Source: Flavobacterium phragmitis (lineage in GTDB: Bacteria > Bacteroidota > Bacteroidia > Flavobacteriales > Flavobacteriaceae). Taken from it: a DNA stretch of 64,000 bases. The first letter of the stretch is position 1. Each line of letters opens with the position of its first letter. Shown piece after piece: positions 54,850-63,620 of this stretch. Where the stretch lies: NCBI RefSeq assembly GCF_900112575.1, contig NZ_FOMH01000017.1, forward strand, positions 52,877-116,876. The letters run 5' to 3'. The translations under genes and the position numbers were made by a program. Below the pieces are notes generated by a model that was not told the DNA's origin, searched no databases, and worked only from the letters and a program-made list of their open reading frames with translations.

Positions 54850-56736
54850 ATGAAAGCAGATCTAATTTTATTTAACGGTAAAATTCATAGTTTCAACACC
54901 GAAACACCAAACGTAACCGCAGTTGCCATAAAAGATGGGAAATTTATTGCTGTGGGAAATGACAGCAGTGTAATGGAATTGGCATCTGAAGAAACTAAAA
55001 TAATCGATCTTCAAAATAAAAGAGTGGTTCCTGGAATTAACGATTCTCACATTCACCTAATTCGAGGTGGTTTGAATTACAATTTAGAATTACGATGGGA
55101 CGGCGTTCCTTCGCTTGCAGATGCACTCCGAATGCTAAAAGAACAAGTGGACCGCACACCAAATCCGCAATGGGTTCGAGTGGTTGGCGGCTGGTCTGAA
55201 TTTCAGTTTGCCGAACGCAGAATGCCAACTCTTGAAGAAATCAATGCGATAGCTCCTGAAACACCTGTTTTTATTCTGCATTTGTACGATAGAGCCATTA
55301 TGAACAGAGCAGCGCTAAAAGCGGTTGGTTATACTAAAAATACACCTGCTCCGCCGGGAGGACATATTGAGAGAGATGCAAAAGGCGAACCAACCGGATT
55401 AATCATTGCAACACCAAATGCTATGATTTTGTATTCGACTTTGGCTAAAGGTCCTACTCTTTCGTATGAACATCAAATCAATTCAACGCGTCATTTTATG
55501 AAGGAACTGAATCGTTTTGGAATAACGAGTGTTATTGATGCCGGAGGCGGATTCCAGAATTTTCCAGATGATTATAAAGTGGTAAATGAATTGAACGAAA
55601 AGAAACAATTAACGGTTCGAATTGCCTATAATCTTTTCACTCAAAAACCAAAACACGAATTTGAAGATTTTGAAGATTGGATTGATACCGTAAAATTATA
55701 TCAAGGCGATGATATGTATCGTCATAACGGAGCGGGCGAAATGTTGGTTTTTTCTGCAGCCGATTTTGAAGACTTTTTGCAGCCAAGACCTGATCTTCCT
55801 GAAAACATGGAAGCCGAATTGGAAAAAGTGGTTCGTCTTTTGGTTGAAAACCGCTGGCCGTTCAGACTTCATGCTACGTATAACGAAAGTATTACACGCT
55901 TTTTGAATGTCTTTGAAAAAATCAATAGAGAAATTCCTTTTAATGGACTTCCTTGGATTTTTGACCATGCCGAAACCATTGATGAAAGAAATATCGAACG
56001 TGTAAAAGCTCTTGGAGGCGGTATTGCGGTTCAAAGCAGAATGGCATATCAAGGAGAATATTTCACGGATCGATACGGTGCAAAAGCAGCTGAAAACACA
56101 CCGCCAATCAAAAAAATGATTGAAATGGAAGTACCTGTTGGTGCAGGATCAGATGCTACAAGAGTAAGCAGTTACAATCCGTGGGTTTCAATGTATTGGA
56201 TGACGGTTGGAAAAACGGTTGGAGGTTTACAATTGTACAACGAAACGAGATTGAACAGACAAACCGCTTTGGAACTTTATACCAGAGGAAGCGCTTGGTT
56301 TTCTCAGGAACAGAATAAAAAAGGAGATATCAAAGTAGGAATGTTTGCTGATTTAGTAGTTCTGGACCGTGACTATTTTACTATTGACGATGAAGACATC
56401 AAAAAAATCGAATCGGATTTAACGATTGTCGATGGAAAAATTGTGTATGCTAATGGTGATTTTTCTTCATTCTCACCGCCTCACATTCCGATTTTACCAG
56501 ATTGGTCACCAACCAATATCTACAACGGATATCCGGTTAGAAGTGGTTTACAAAGTGCCATAGAGAAAAATGCAAAAGCGGATGCAAAGCCAAAACTGAC
56601 GGCACAAATTCATAGTTGCTCCGGAAGCTGTGATGTTCACGCTCACAATCATGATGTTGCCAGAATGAGCAATGTCCCAGTAAATAATTATAACGCATTT
56701 TGGGGCGCTCTAGGCTGTTCCTGTTTTGCATTTTAA
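54850..56736 (+). CDS. YtcJ-like metal-dependent amidohydrolase with Cys/His-rich C-terminal tail
   Basis: A 628-residue enzyme of the amidohydrolase superfamily (YtcJ-like, PF07969 type). The first strand gives ADLILFNGKIHSFN, and the metal-binding HxH appears in NDSHIHLIRGG near residue 66. Later His and Asp positions occur in FRLHATYNES, FDHAETIDERN and GAGSDATRVSS, giving a complete metal centre. Most relatives end near residue 570. Here about 50 extra residues form a tail with IHSCSGSCDVHAHNH and a final WGALGCSCFAF, four Cys and several His that could bind metal or be lipid- or redox-modified. It has no signal peptide. It is followed by a DoxX gene 10 bases on. Confidence 0.88.
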   Translation: MKADLILFNGKIHSFNTETPNVTAVAIKDGKFIAVGNDSSVMELASEETKIIDLQNKRVVPGINDSHIHLIRGGLNYNLELRWDGVPSLADALRMLKEQVDRTPNPQWVRVVGGWSEFQFAERRMPTLEEINAIAPETPVFILHLYDRAIMNRAALKAVGYTKNTPAPPGGHIERDAKGEPTGLIIATPNAMILYSTLAKGPTLSYEHQINSTRHFMKELNRFGITSVIDAGGGFQNFPDDYKVVNELNEKKQLTVRIAYNLFTQKPKHEFEDFEDWIDTVKLYQGDDMYRHNGAGEMLVFSAADFEDFLQPRPDLPENMEAELEKVVRLLVENRWPFRLHATYNESITRFLNVFEKINREIPFNGLPWIFDHAETIDERNIERVKALGGGIAVQSRMAYQGEYFTDRYGAKAAENTPPIKKMIEMEVPVGAGSDATRVSSYNPWVSMYWMTVGKTVGGLQLYNETRLNRQTALELYTRGSAWFSQEQNKKGDIKVGMFADLVVLDRDYFTIDDEDIKKIESDLTIVDGKIVYANGDFSSFSPPHIPILPDWSPTNIYNGYPVRSGLQSAIEKNAKADAKPKLTAQIHSCSGSCDVHAHNHDVARMSNVPVNNYNAFWGALGCSCFAF

Positions 56737-56746
56737 ACTGAACAAA

Positions 56747-57175
56747 ATGATGGAAATTATAAAACAAATCCTCCACTCTGATTTAGGATCAGCAGTGAAT
56801 AATGCGGCAATTTTAGTTTTTAGAATATTGCTCGCAGTTGAACTATTCAGAGTTCACGGAATGAAAAAATTCAGATTGGAAAACGGACAAAAAGAACATG
56901 TTCCGAATCCGCTGCATTTACCAGAAAAACTAAACGCATTAATGGCTACATTTTCAGATACCGTAGTTCCTGTTTTTATTATTCTCGGTCTAGGAACTCG
57001 TCTGGCTGTTCTTCCCACAATTGGAGTTACTGCAATTGGTTATTTTGTAGTGCATCGAAAAGATTCTCTAGAAGTACGCGATGTTCCTTATATGTACACT
57101 TTATCCTTATTACTGCTGCTTACGCTTGGAGCAGGAACCTATTCACTTGATTATTACTTATTAAACCTTATTTAA
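56747..57175 (+). CDS. DoxX-family membrane protein
   Basis: A 142-residue integral membrane protein of the DoxX family, with four predicted helices (NAAILVFRILLAVELFRVHG, MATFSDTVVPVFIILGLGTRLAV, PTIGVTAIGYFVVH, YTLSLLLLLTLGAGTYSLDYYLL). The family occurs with thiosulfate/quinone oxidoreductases and in oxidative-stress complexes. I chose ATG 56747; an earlier frame start overlaps the amidohydrolase stop. It starts 10 bases after the amidohydrolase gene and ends one base before dps, so an operon is clear. Confidence 0.85.
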   Translation: MMEIIKQILHSDLGSAVNNAAILVFRILLAVELFRVHGMKKFRLENGQKEHVPNPLHLPEKLNALMATFSDTVVPVFIILGLGTRLAVLPTIGVTAIGYFVVHRKDSLEVRDVPYMYTLSLLLLLTLGAGTYSLDYYLLNLI

Positions 57176-57176
57176 A

Positions 57177-57650
57177 ATGAAAGCAAACATCGGAATCAAA
57201 CAAGAAAGCATCACAACAGTAGTGGATGTATTAACAAAAGTTTTAGCGGACGAATTTGTATTGTATACCAAAACAAAAAAAGCACATTGGAATGTTGAAG
57301 GCCCAGATTTCTACAATAAACATCTTTTCTTTGAACAGCAATACGAAGCACTTGACGAAATTGTTGATGCAGTTGCCGAAAGAATCAGAACTCTAGGACA
57401 CTACGCTCCTGGAACTTTAAAAGAATATCTGGCACTGACTCATTTAACAGAAGAATTAAAAGGTCAAAACGACAGCATCAGCTATATTAAAGAGTTATTG
57501 GTGGATCATGAAAGTATTTTGATTCATTTACGTGAAAACATCAATAATTTTGCCTCAGAACTTCAAGATGCTGGAACAAGCGATTATATCACTGGGCTTT
57601 TAGAAACTCACGAAAAAATGGCTTGGATGCTTAGAGCACACTTAAGCTAA
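57177..57650 (+). CDS. dps: Dps-type DNA-protection/ferritin-like protein
   Basis: A 157-residue Dps protein. The dinuclear iron site residues fall in KAHWNVEGPDFYNKHLFFEQQYEALDEIVDAVAERIRTLG (about 37-75), with the conserved His, Asp and Glu of the inter-subunit ferroxidase centre. It forms dodecamers that oxidise ferrous iron with peroxide and coat DNA. Its start is one base beyond the DoxX stop. Its presence suggests that the cluster answers oxidative or iron stress. Confidence 0.93.
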   Translation: MKANIGIKQESITTVVDVLTKVLADEFVLYTKTKKAHWNVEGPDFYNKHLFFEQQYEALDEIVDAVAERIRTLGHYAPGTLKEYLALTHLTEELKGQNDSISYIKELLVDHESILIHLRENINNFASELQDAGTSDYITGLLETHEKMAWMLRAHLS

Positions 57651-57661
57651 AAAATAATGTT

Positions 57662-58327
57662 ATGGAAATACAAAAAAATATTTGGTACGTAACCCTGCTT
57701 CTCACCATGATAGCAGGGTATTGCGATACCGTAACCTTTGTCGCTGCGGATTCTATATTCTCTGCGCATGTTACGGGTAACTTTATTGTCTTTGCTTATC
57801 AAATTATCAAAGGCTCAGACATTCATGCATGGGTAAAGCTGCTTACTTTCCCTGTTTTTATTTTAGCTGTAATTGTCGGTGGCAGAATTGCTTTAAAAAG
57901 CACGAACCGTTACACCATTTTATGCTGGGAAGGTATTATACTGGTTCTAAGTGGTATTGCTTCTTATACTTTTGGCTATTTAGAAAATACAGCCGAATGG
58001 ACCGTATACACAATAGCGATGACAACTGTATTTGCAATGGGACTTCAAAATGCTTTTGGAAAGCTTTACGCCAAAGAAACGCATGGCCCAACAACCATGA
58101 TGACAGGAAATGTAACGCAAGCTTCTCTTGACTTAGGAAATCTACTGAGAAATGGATTAAAAGATACTGATACCTTGTTAAGTTTTAGAAAACAATTTGT
58201 TACAATCATTGGTTTTCTTATCGGTTGTTTTCTAGGAGCCGTTGCCGGAAAATTTTTTGGTTTACGGACTTTAATTATTCCTGGTGTTGCTATGATTATT
58301 TGTTATTGGTATCATCGTGAAGGCTAG
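57662..58327 (+). CDS. DUF1275 (YoaK-like) membrane protein
   Basis: A 221-residue integral membrane protein with about six helices (VTLLLTMIAGYCDTVTFVAA; LLTFPVFILAVIVGGRIAL; IILVLSGIASYTFGYL; FVTIIGFLIGCFLGAVAGKFFG and others). The motif SAHVTGNFIVF near residue 33 and HGPTTMMTGNVTQASLDLG near 140 are signatures of DUF1275. Substrate and mechanism are not known. It lies 11 bases after dps and in the same direction, so it closes the operon before a decayed gene. Confidence 0.88.
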   Translation: MEIQKNIWYVTLLLTMIAGYCDTVTFVAADSIFSAHVTGNFIVFAYQIIKGSDIHAWVKLLTFPVFILAVIVGGRIALKSTNRYTILCWEGIILVLSGIASYTFGYLENTAEWTVYTIAMTTVFAMGLQNAFGKLYAKETHGPTTMMTGNVTQASLDLGNLLRNGLKDTDTLLSFRKQFVTIIGFLIGCFLGAVAGKFFGLRTLIIPGVAMIICYWYHREG

Positions 58328-58329
58328 AA

Positions 58330-58676
58330 AAACATAGGCTCGGAGTGCGGGAAGTGAATTATGATAAACCAGCAAAGAAATTCGGAGAAAATATCTTAGT
58401 TTTCCAAGATCCAGACGGTTTAAAACTAGAGTTAATCGAATCTAAAACAGAAGATAATAGAAACCTTGGGAAAACCGATGAAATAACAGCTGACAGACAA
58501 TATTTTCACTCTTATATTTCAGAGAACCGGGGGGCGTTTTGTTTGAAATTGCTACCGATAATCCTGGATTTACGGTAGATGAACCTTTATATGAATTGGG
58601 AAAAAACTTAAAACTTCCTGCTCATTACAAAGCACATCGAAAAACCATTGAAAATCATTTGGCTAAAATCAATTAA
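58330..58676 (+). pseudogene. Remnant of a ring-cleaving dioxygenase (VOC/glyoxalase, MhqO-like)
   Basis: About 115 codons of a normally 310-residue two-domain VOC dioxygenase. The first part (GVREVNYDKPAKKFGENILV, then FQDPDGLKLELIE) matches the end of the first VOC domain. It is followed directly by ADRQYFHS, which belongs to the second domain, so roughly 90 residues between them are deleted and the first 100 are missing. Near 58508-58513 one base is lost: the true frame continues as LYFREPGGVLFEIATDNPGF, then TVDEPLYELG to the stop at 58674. The N-terminal deletion abuts the DUF1275 gene. Intact relatives act in quinone and electrophile stress. Confidence 0.8.
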
Positions 58677-58690
58677 TCCAAACAAATAGG

Positions 58691-58720
58691 TTTGTAAAAG
58701 CAGAAAAAAGAGTATTTTTA
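58691..58720 (+). promoter_or_regulatory. Candidate Bacteroidota promoter for aconitase
   Basis: TTTG is followed after 18 bases by TATTTTTA, close to the TTTG-N19-TAnnTTTG consensus. Transcription would start near 58727, with a leader of about 90 bases before acn. Confidence 0.45.
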
Positions 58721-58817
58721 TTATAAAAACAAATTAAAACAAGGAGAACTTTAAAAGTCTACGCTCAAAAAGTACCAATCTCTAATCGTATATTTTTAAT
58801 TTTAAAAGAACCACAAC

Positions 58818-61592
58818 ATGCAGAACGACATTTACCAGATTAAAAAAGTACTTAAAACTTCTGGCAAGGAGTTTTCTTATTACAGTCTAGCTGCAATGCA
58901 GCAACAAGGATTTGAAATCGAAAAAATGCCTTTTTCAATCCGAATTCTTTTGGAGAACGCTTTACGCAATTTCGATGATTTTGCCATTACTAGAGAAAAC
59001 GTCGAAACCTTATTAAACTGGAAACCAGAAGCATCAGACAAAGATATTCCGTTTAAGCCTGCGCGAGTTTTAATGCAGGATTTTACAGGTGTTCCCGCTG
59101 TCGTTGATATTGCTTCACTTCGTGCCGAAGCAGCAAGAAGAGGTAAAAATCCAGATGCGATTAATCCGCTGATTCCTGTAGATCTTGTGGTAGATCATTC
59201 TGTTCAGGTTGATTACTTTGGAACCGAATATTCATATCTGCGCAATATGGACGAGGAATACAAACGTAATGGCGAAAGATACCAGTTTTTAAAATGGGCA
59301 CAGGAATCGTTTACCAATTTCAGCGTTGTACCGCCGGGAATGGGAATCTGTCATCAAGTTAATCTTGAATATTTATCGAAAGGCGTTATAGAACGAAACG
59401 GAGAAGTTTTTCCAGATACGCTTGTTGGAACCGACAGCCATACGCCAATGGTCAACGGAATTGGGGTTATCGCTTGGGGTGTCGGCGGTATTGAAGCTGA
59501 AGCCGCTATTTTGGGTCAGCCTATTTATTTTATTATGCCAGAAGTAATTGGCTTAAAATTGACAGGGAAAATTCCGCTTGGTTCCACTTCAACCGATATG
59601 GTACTGACCATTGCAGAACTGCTTAGAAAATTTGGCGTAGTAGGTAAATTTGTGGAAGTATTTGGCCCAGGTCTTGATAATTTAAGTGTTCCAGATCGTG
59701 CTACAATTGGAAATATGTCTCCAGAATTCGGCTGCACCGTTACCTTCTTCCCTACTGACGAAAAAACATTAGAATATATGAAACTCAGTGGCAGATCGGA
59801 GGAGCAGATTCATTTGGTTGAAGATTACTGCAAAGCGAATTTGTTGTGGAGAAAAGGCGACGAAAATATTACTTATACTCATGTTTTGGAATTGGACCTT
59901 TCTTCTATAGAACCTGTTATTGCAGGTCCAAAAAGACCACAGGACAAAATTCTTCTTAAAAATTTGGAACCTTCTTTTATTGATGCTTTAGACAAAAACT
60001 TTGGCAGAAAATATTTGAAACCAGCCAAACAGATTACAACCTGGCTGGCAGAAGGCGGTTCCCAGCCTTTAAACGAAAGCAAACCTGTTCCTGAAGAAAT
60101 TCAGGTTGATCCCAAAATCGAAAATGGCAGTAAAAGTGTCGAAGTAACTATTGGTTCAGAACGTTTTACTTTATCTGACGGATCTGTGGCAATTGCGGCT
60201 ATTACTTCCTGCACCAATACGTCAAATCCTTTCCTTATGATTGGTGCTGGATTAATTGCAAAAAAAGCACGAGAAAGAGGCGTAAATACAAAACCTTGGG
60301 TAAAAACATCATTAGCTCCAGGATCAAAAGTTGTAACCGATTATTTAATCAAAGCAGATTTACTAAAAGATCTTGAAGCCTTGAAATTTCACGTCGTGGG
60401 TTATGGCTGTACTTCATGTATTGGAAACTCAGGTCCGCTTCCTCCGCATGTGGCTAAAGCAGCAGATGAACATGATCTTGTATTGGCTTCTGTACTTTCG
60501 GGGAATAGAAATTTTGAAGCCAGAATTCATCCGCAGATCAAAATGAATTTCCTGATGTCTCCAATGCTTGTCGTAATTTTTGCCATAGCAGGAAGAGTGG
60601 ATATTGACATTGTAAACGAACCCCTTGCGTATGATTCTAATTTACAGCCTGTTTATCTAAAAGATTTATGGCCAGCAGAAGATGAAATCAGTCAAATGCT
60701 CAGCAATGTTCTGACTCCAGAACAATTCGAGTCCAGCTATGCAACCATATTTGAGGGCAATGAAATTTGGCAGCAATTGCAGATTCCTAAAGATAAAATT
60801 TACCAATGGGACGATAATTCGACTTATATCAAAGAAGCGCCATTTTTCAAAGACCTTCCAGATCATCCAAAAGCGTTGCAAAATATTGTAAATGCCCGTA
60901 CTTTATTGGTTTTAGGAGACAGCGTTACTACAGATCATATTTCGCCTGCTGGATCGTTTAAAGAGAATTCCGCAGCAGGAAGTTATTTATTAAGCCGAGG
61001 TGTTGAGAAAAATGACTTTAACTCGTATGGTTCTCGCCGTGGTCATGATGAAGTAATGATCAGAGGGACTTTTGCCAATGTTCGTATCAAAAATGCTTTA
61101 GCGAAACAAGAAGGCGGTTTTACGACTTTTCTTCCAACAGGAGAAGAATTGAGCATTTATGAAGCTTCTAAAAAATATAAAGCGGCAGAAACGCCTTTAA
61201 TTATCCTTGCCGGAAAAGAATACGGAAGCGGTTCTTCGAGAGACTGGGCGGCGAAAGGAACTTTTCTTCTTGGCGTAAAAGCAGTATTGGCAGAAAGCTA
61301 CGAAAGAATCCATCGCAGTAACTTAGTTGGAATGGGGGTTTTACCGCTACAATATAAAAACGGTGAAAACGCGGCAAGTCTTGGACTTACTGGAACAGAA
61401 ACCTTCACAATCACAGGAATTGCAGAAGATATTACACCCTTGAAAGAACTAGCCATAACAGCTGTTAAAGAAAATGGTGAAGTTTTTAATTTCACAGCAA
61501 TAGCAAGGCTAGATTCACAGATTGAAATTGAATACTACAAAAATGACGGTATTCTGCAATATGTTTTAAGACAGTTTCTTCATAAATCATAA
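58818..61592 (+). CDS. acnA: Aconitate hydratase (AcnA/IRP-type)
   Basis: Interconverts citrate and isocitrate in the tricarboxylic-acid cycle through a [4Fe-4S] cluster. The 924 residues match the AcnA type, larger than the roughly 760-residue aconitases of mitochondrial type. The cluster ligands are seen as Cys in AITSCTNTSNP (near residue 470) and the pair in GYGCTSCIGNSGPLPP (near 535). The catalytic swivel domain includes GDSVTTDHISPAG (near 700), NSYGSRRGHDEVMIRGTFAN and GKEYGSGSSRDWAAKG (near 805). It is preceded by a promoter candidate and followed by a hairpin terminator, so it appears monocistronic. Confidence 0.97.
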   Translation: MQNDIYQIKKVLKTSGKEFSYYSLAAMQQQGFEIEKMPFSIRILLENALRNFDDFAITRENVETLLNWKPEASDKDIPFKPARVLMQDFTGVPAVVDIASLRAEAARRGKNPDAINPLIPVDLVVDHSVQVDYFGTEYSYLRNMDEEYKRNGERYQFLKWAQESFTNFSVVPPGMGICHQVNLEYLSKGVIERNGEVFPDTLVGTDSHTPMVNGIGVIAWGVGGIEAEAAILGQPIYFIMPEVIGLKLTGKIPLGSTSTDMVLTIAELLRKFGVVGKFVEVFGPGLDNLSVPDRATIGNMSPEFGCTVTFFPTDEKTLEYMKLSGRSEEQIHLVEDYCKANLLWRKGDENITYTHVLELDLSSIEPVIAGPKRPQDKILLKNLEPSFIDALDKNFGRKYLKPAKQITTWLAEGGSQPLNESKPVPEEIQVDPKIENGSKSVEVTIGSERFTLSDGSVAIAAITSCTNTSNPFLMIGAGLIAKKARERGVNTKPWVKTSLAPGSKVVTDYLIKADLLKDLEALKFHVVGYGCTSCIGNSGPLPPHVAKAADEHDLVLASVLSGNRNFEARIHPQIKMNFLMSPMLVVIFAIAGRVDIDIVNEPLAYDSNLQPVYLKDLWPAEDEISQMLSNVLTPEQFESSYATIFEGNEIWQQLQIPKDKIYQWDDNSTYIKEAPFFKDLPDHPKALQNIVNARTLLVLGDSVTTDHISPAGSFKENSAAGSYLLSRGVEKNDFNSYGSRRGHDEVMIRGTFANVRIKNALAKQEGGFTTFLPTGEELSIYEASKKYKAAETPLIILAGKEYGSGSSRDWAAKGTFLLGVKAVLAESYERIHRSNLVGMGVLPLQYKNGENAASLGLTGTETFTITGIAEDITPLKELAITAVKENGEVFNFTAIARLDSQIEIEYYKNDGILQYVLRQFLHKS

Positions 61593-61623
61593 AGAAAAAA
61601 GCTTAAAAAATCAAGTTGAACTT

Positions 61624-61661
61624 AAAATTCCTGACTTCATAGTTAGGAATTTTATGTTTTA
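61624..61661 (+). terminator. Terminator after aconitase
   Basis: AAAATTCCT and AGGAATTTT form a 9-bp stem, slightly imperfect towards the loop, followed by a T-rich stretch. Confidence 0.6.
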
Positions 61662-61837
61662 GATCATTAAAGAAATATAGGTTTTCTTAATTATCATGAT
61701 TGTTATTTTTGATTGTTTAAGGAATAGAAAAATGATAACAATATTACTAAGAAGCTTCAATGTTGGCTATGATTTTTATCATGTTGCTTTCTCATTCCTT
61801 GATAAGAAAAAGATTAGTTTCTATTTTTATAAAATTC

Positions 61838-61871
61838 CATAAAAAAAGACAGATATAAAAACATCTGTCTT
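61838..61871 (-). terminator. Leftward terminator of the OmpW-like gene
   Basis: AAGACAGAT and ATCTGTCTT pair around an 8-base loop. On the minus strand a run of seven T follows. Confidence 0.8.
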
Positions 61872-61954
61872 GATTTATAAGCGAATAACATTCAAAATAA
61901 ACTATTACTTGTGCCAGCTTCTATGGCTTTGCTAAGAATTTAATACAATATTGA

Positions 61955-62611
61955 TTATTTACTGAAATCATAACTTAACGAAGCACCAAGACCAAACTGA
62001 AATGTTGAAACATAATCATTGACAACTAATGGACCCCAATAATAGTCCCAGTAATAATCATATCCAACAGCTGCCGACATAGACTGTAGATAAGCATGAA
62101 GATTAATTGATACTGGCGAATTGGTTTTTACTTTTACACCGGCTTTAATCTCCCAAGCAAAATAGGTTCCGCTACCACTTTTTGGCGTTTCAAGTATGGC
62201 AACTCCTAAACCTGCACCAAGAAAAGGAAGCGCTTTCTGAGAGCTTGAACCAAAATAATAGGTATAATCTGCCAGTATGTAATTGATAGCGCCTTTATCA
62301 TCACCGGCATTAACCTGAGTTCCTGCAGGAATTGGATTGCCGTCATTAGGTATAATACCTTTTGTATACAAAGGCATTCTCGTATCCAATCTGTTATATT
62401 TTAACTCAACGGAAGCGTTATCCATTATAAAATATTCCAAACCTATTCCATACTCAAAACCATCTTCTACCTTAGCATAAGAAGAATCGAAATCTACTCT
62501 GTCGGAAAAAGTATATCCTCCGTACAGATTAAGTAAAAATGACTGGCTGCTTTGTGCCGACACCGCCAACGAAAACAAAAAAAAGACAACTAATAAATGA
62601 TACTTTTTCAT
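61955..62611 (-). CDS. Outer-membrane beta-barrel protein
   Basis: A 218-residue exported protein. The signal peptide YHLLVVFFLFSLAVSAQ ends near residue 19. The mature chain begins with an amphipathic strand (FLLNLYGGYTFSDRVDF) and continues as eight or so strands (GFEYGIGLEYFIMDNASVELKYNRLDT, ALPFLGAGLGVAILETP, YFAWEIKAGVKVKTN) to the C-terminal FGLGASLSYDFSK. It fits the small OmpW/outer-membrane-protein-beta-barrel families. The gene is leftward and monocistronic, with a terminator 84 bases downstream. No ligand can be inferred. Confidence 0.8.
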   Translation of the reverse strand: MKKYHLLVVFFLFSLAVSAQSSQSFLLNLYGGYTFSDRVDFDSSYAKVEDGFEYGIGLEYFIMDNASVELKYNRLDTRMPLYTKGIIPNDGNPIPAGTQVNAGDDKGAINYILADYTYYFGSSSQKALPFLGAGLGVAILETPKSGSGTYFAWEIKAGVKVKTNSPVSINLHAYLQSMSAAVGYDYYWDYYWGPLVVNDYVSTFQFGLGASLSYDFSK

Positions 62612-62878
62612 AATTTTTAATTTTAGTTTGTAATAATGGAGTTATTATTAAAGCCCTTTAGTTAATAGAAAATGAATTAGTGATTGAATTAAGGCCTTAT
62701 TTCTATCCAAAGTTATCTTACAAAACTAATTTTATGTCAAAATGCAAAGTCAATTAGGTTTCAAATTATAAAATGAAACCATATTATGGGATATTTACAT
62801 TAAAATCATGCAACTTGTTATAAAACAGATATTTAAAGTTCAACAAAATCAGTTTTTAAAGTTGGAGCAAAAGAATAT

Positions 62879-63439
62879 TTATTCCTTTGCAGCATCAATC
62901 CGATGCATTTTCTTGATTTTCTCTACTCCTCTTTCTTTTATTAGTTTGGCTGCATCGAGCATTTTGATTAAATGAATATAAGGTGTCGTTACGTCAGATT
63001 CTGGATATCCGTCAATGGGAGACAAAGAATGTTCTAGGATTAAACCTATAAATAGTTCAAATTCTTCCAACGTTTTTTCTTCAAATGCTTTTTGAAATAC
63101 GATAAAAGGATTTTCATATTCTTCTTTTGTTAGGGAAGAAAGCTGAAAAAGCGTTTCATTTTCTAAAAACTCTTTTACTTTCCATTTTCTGCTTTTCCCT
63201 TTCAGGCAAAAACCAACTTTAAGGAATGATTTGATCACCTTGTACAAAATAAAAACATCAGAAGGATTGTCCTGTTTATAGACTTTTGTTTTATAACTGT
63301 ACATTAGCATTTCGCTTACATTCTGTTTGTAATAATCCAAATGCGCAAAGGCAAAAAAAGCATGAATGGCTTTAAACACATTTTCTGCCTCATTCCCAGC
63401 CCAAAAACTGGTTTCTAGGGCTATTTTACTCTTTTTCAT
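62879..63439 (-). CDS. Unrecognised soluble protein, 186 residues
   Basis: A protein with no signal peptide or transmembrane segment. It is rich in Lys, Glu and Phe and looks helical. The first half includes ALETSFWAGNEAENVFKAIHAFFAFAHLDYYKQNVSEMLMY and the second KAFEEKTLEEFELFIGLILEHSLSP. I do not recognise a family; the composition suggests a helical-repeat or DNA-associated protein. I chose ATG 63439, the more conservative of two starts. It is divergent from an XRE-type regulator gene, and such pairs often are functionally linked, but the window ends before the partner does. Confidence 0.6.
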   Translation of the reverse strand: MKKSKIALETSFWAGNEAENVFKAIHAFFAFAHLDYYKQNVSEMLMYSYKTKVYKQDNPSDVFILYKVIKSFLKVGFCLKGKSRKWKVKEFLENETLFQLSSLTKEEYENPFIVFQKAFEEKTLEEFELFIGLILEHSLSPIDGYPESDVTTPYIHLIKMLDAAKLIKERGVEKIKKMHRIDAAKE

Positions 63440-63620
63440 TCTCAATCAATTTAAAATTTTGTAACGAAATTCTGTTGTTTAAAAAGAATAATCCATTCTG
63501 AAAACATCTATAATATTCTGACAAAATAATTATCGTTTGAGATATTTTTTTATCTTTGAAACTCACGATTGTTAGCCTAAATGGCTTTATCTTTGAGCCC
63601 ATAGAAAACCAATATTCATT

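Larger units (their letters stand above)
61593..61954. other. Intergenic region after aconitase
   Basis: A convergent gap of about 360 bases. It contains a terminator for aconitase (61624-61653) and one for the leftward barrel gene (61838-61871). No gene is seen between them. Confidence 0.7.

Noticed and set aside
58521..58535. Six-G run in the dioxygenase remnant as a phase-variable tract
   Set aside because: Reading PGG across the run in the correct frame needs exactly six G. The frameshift lies before it, near 58508-58513, and much of the protein is deleted anyway.
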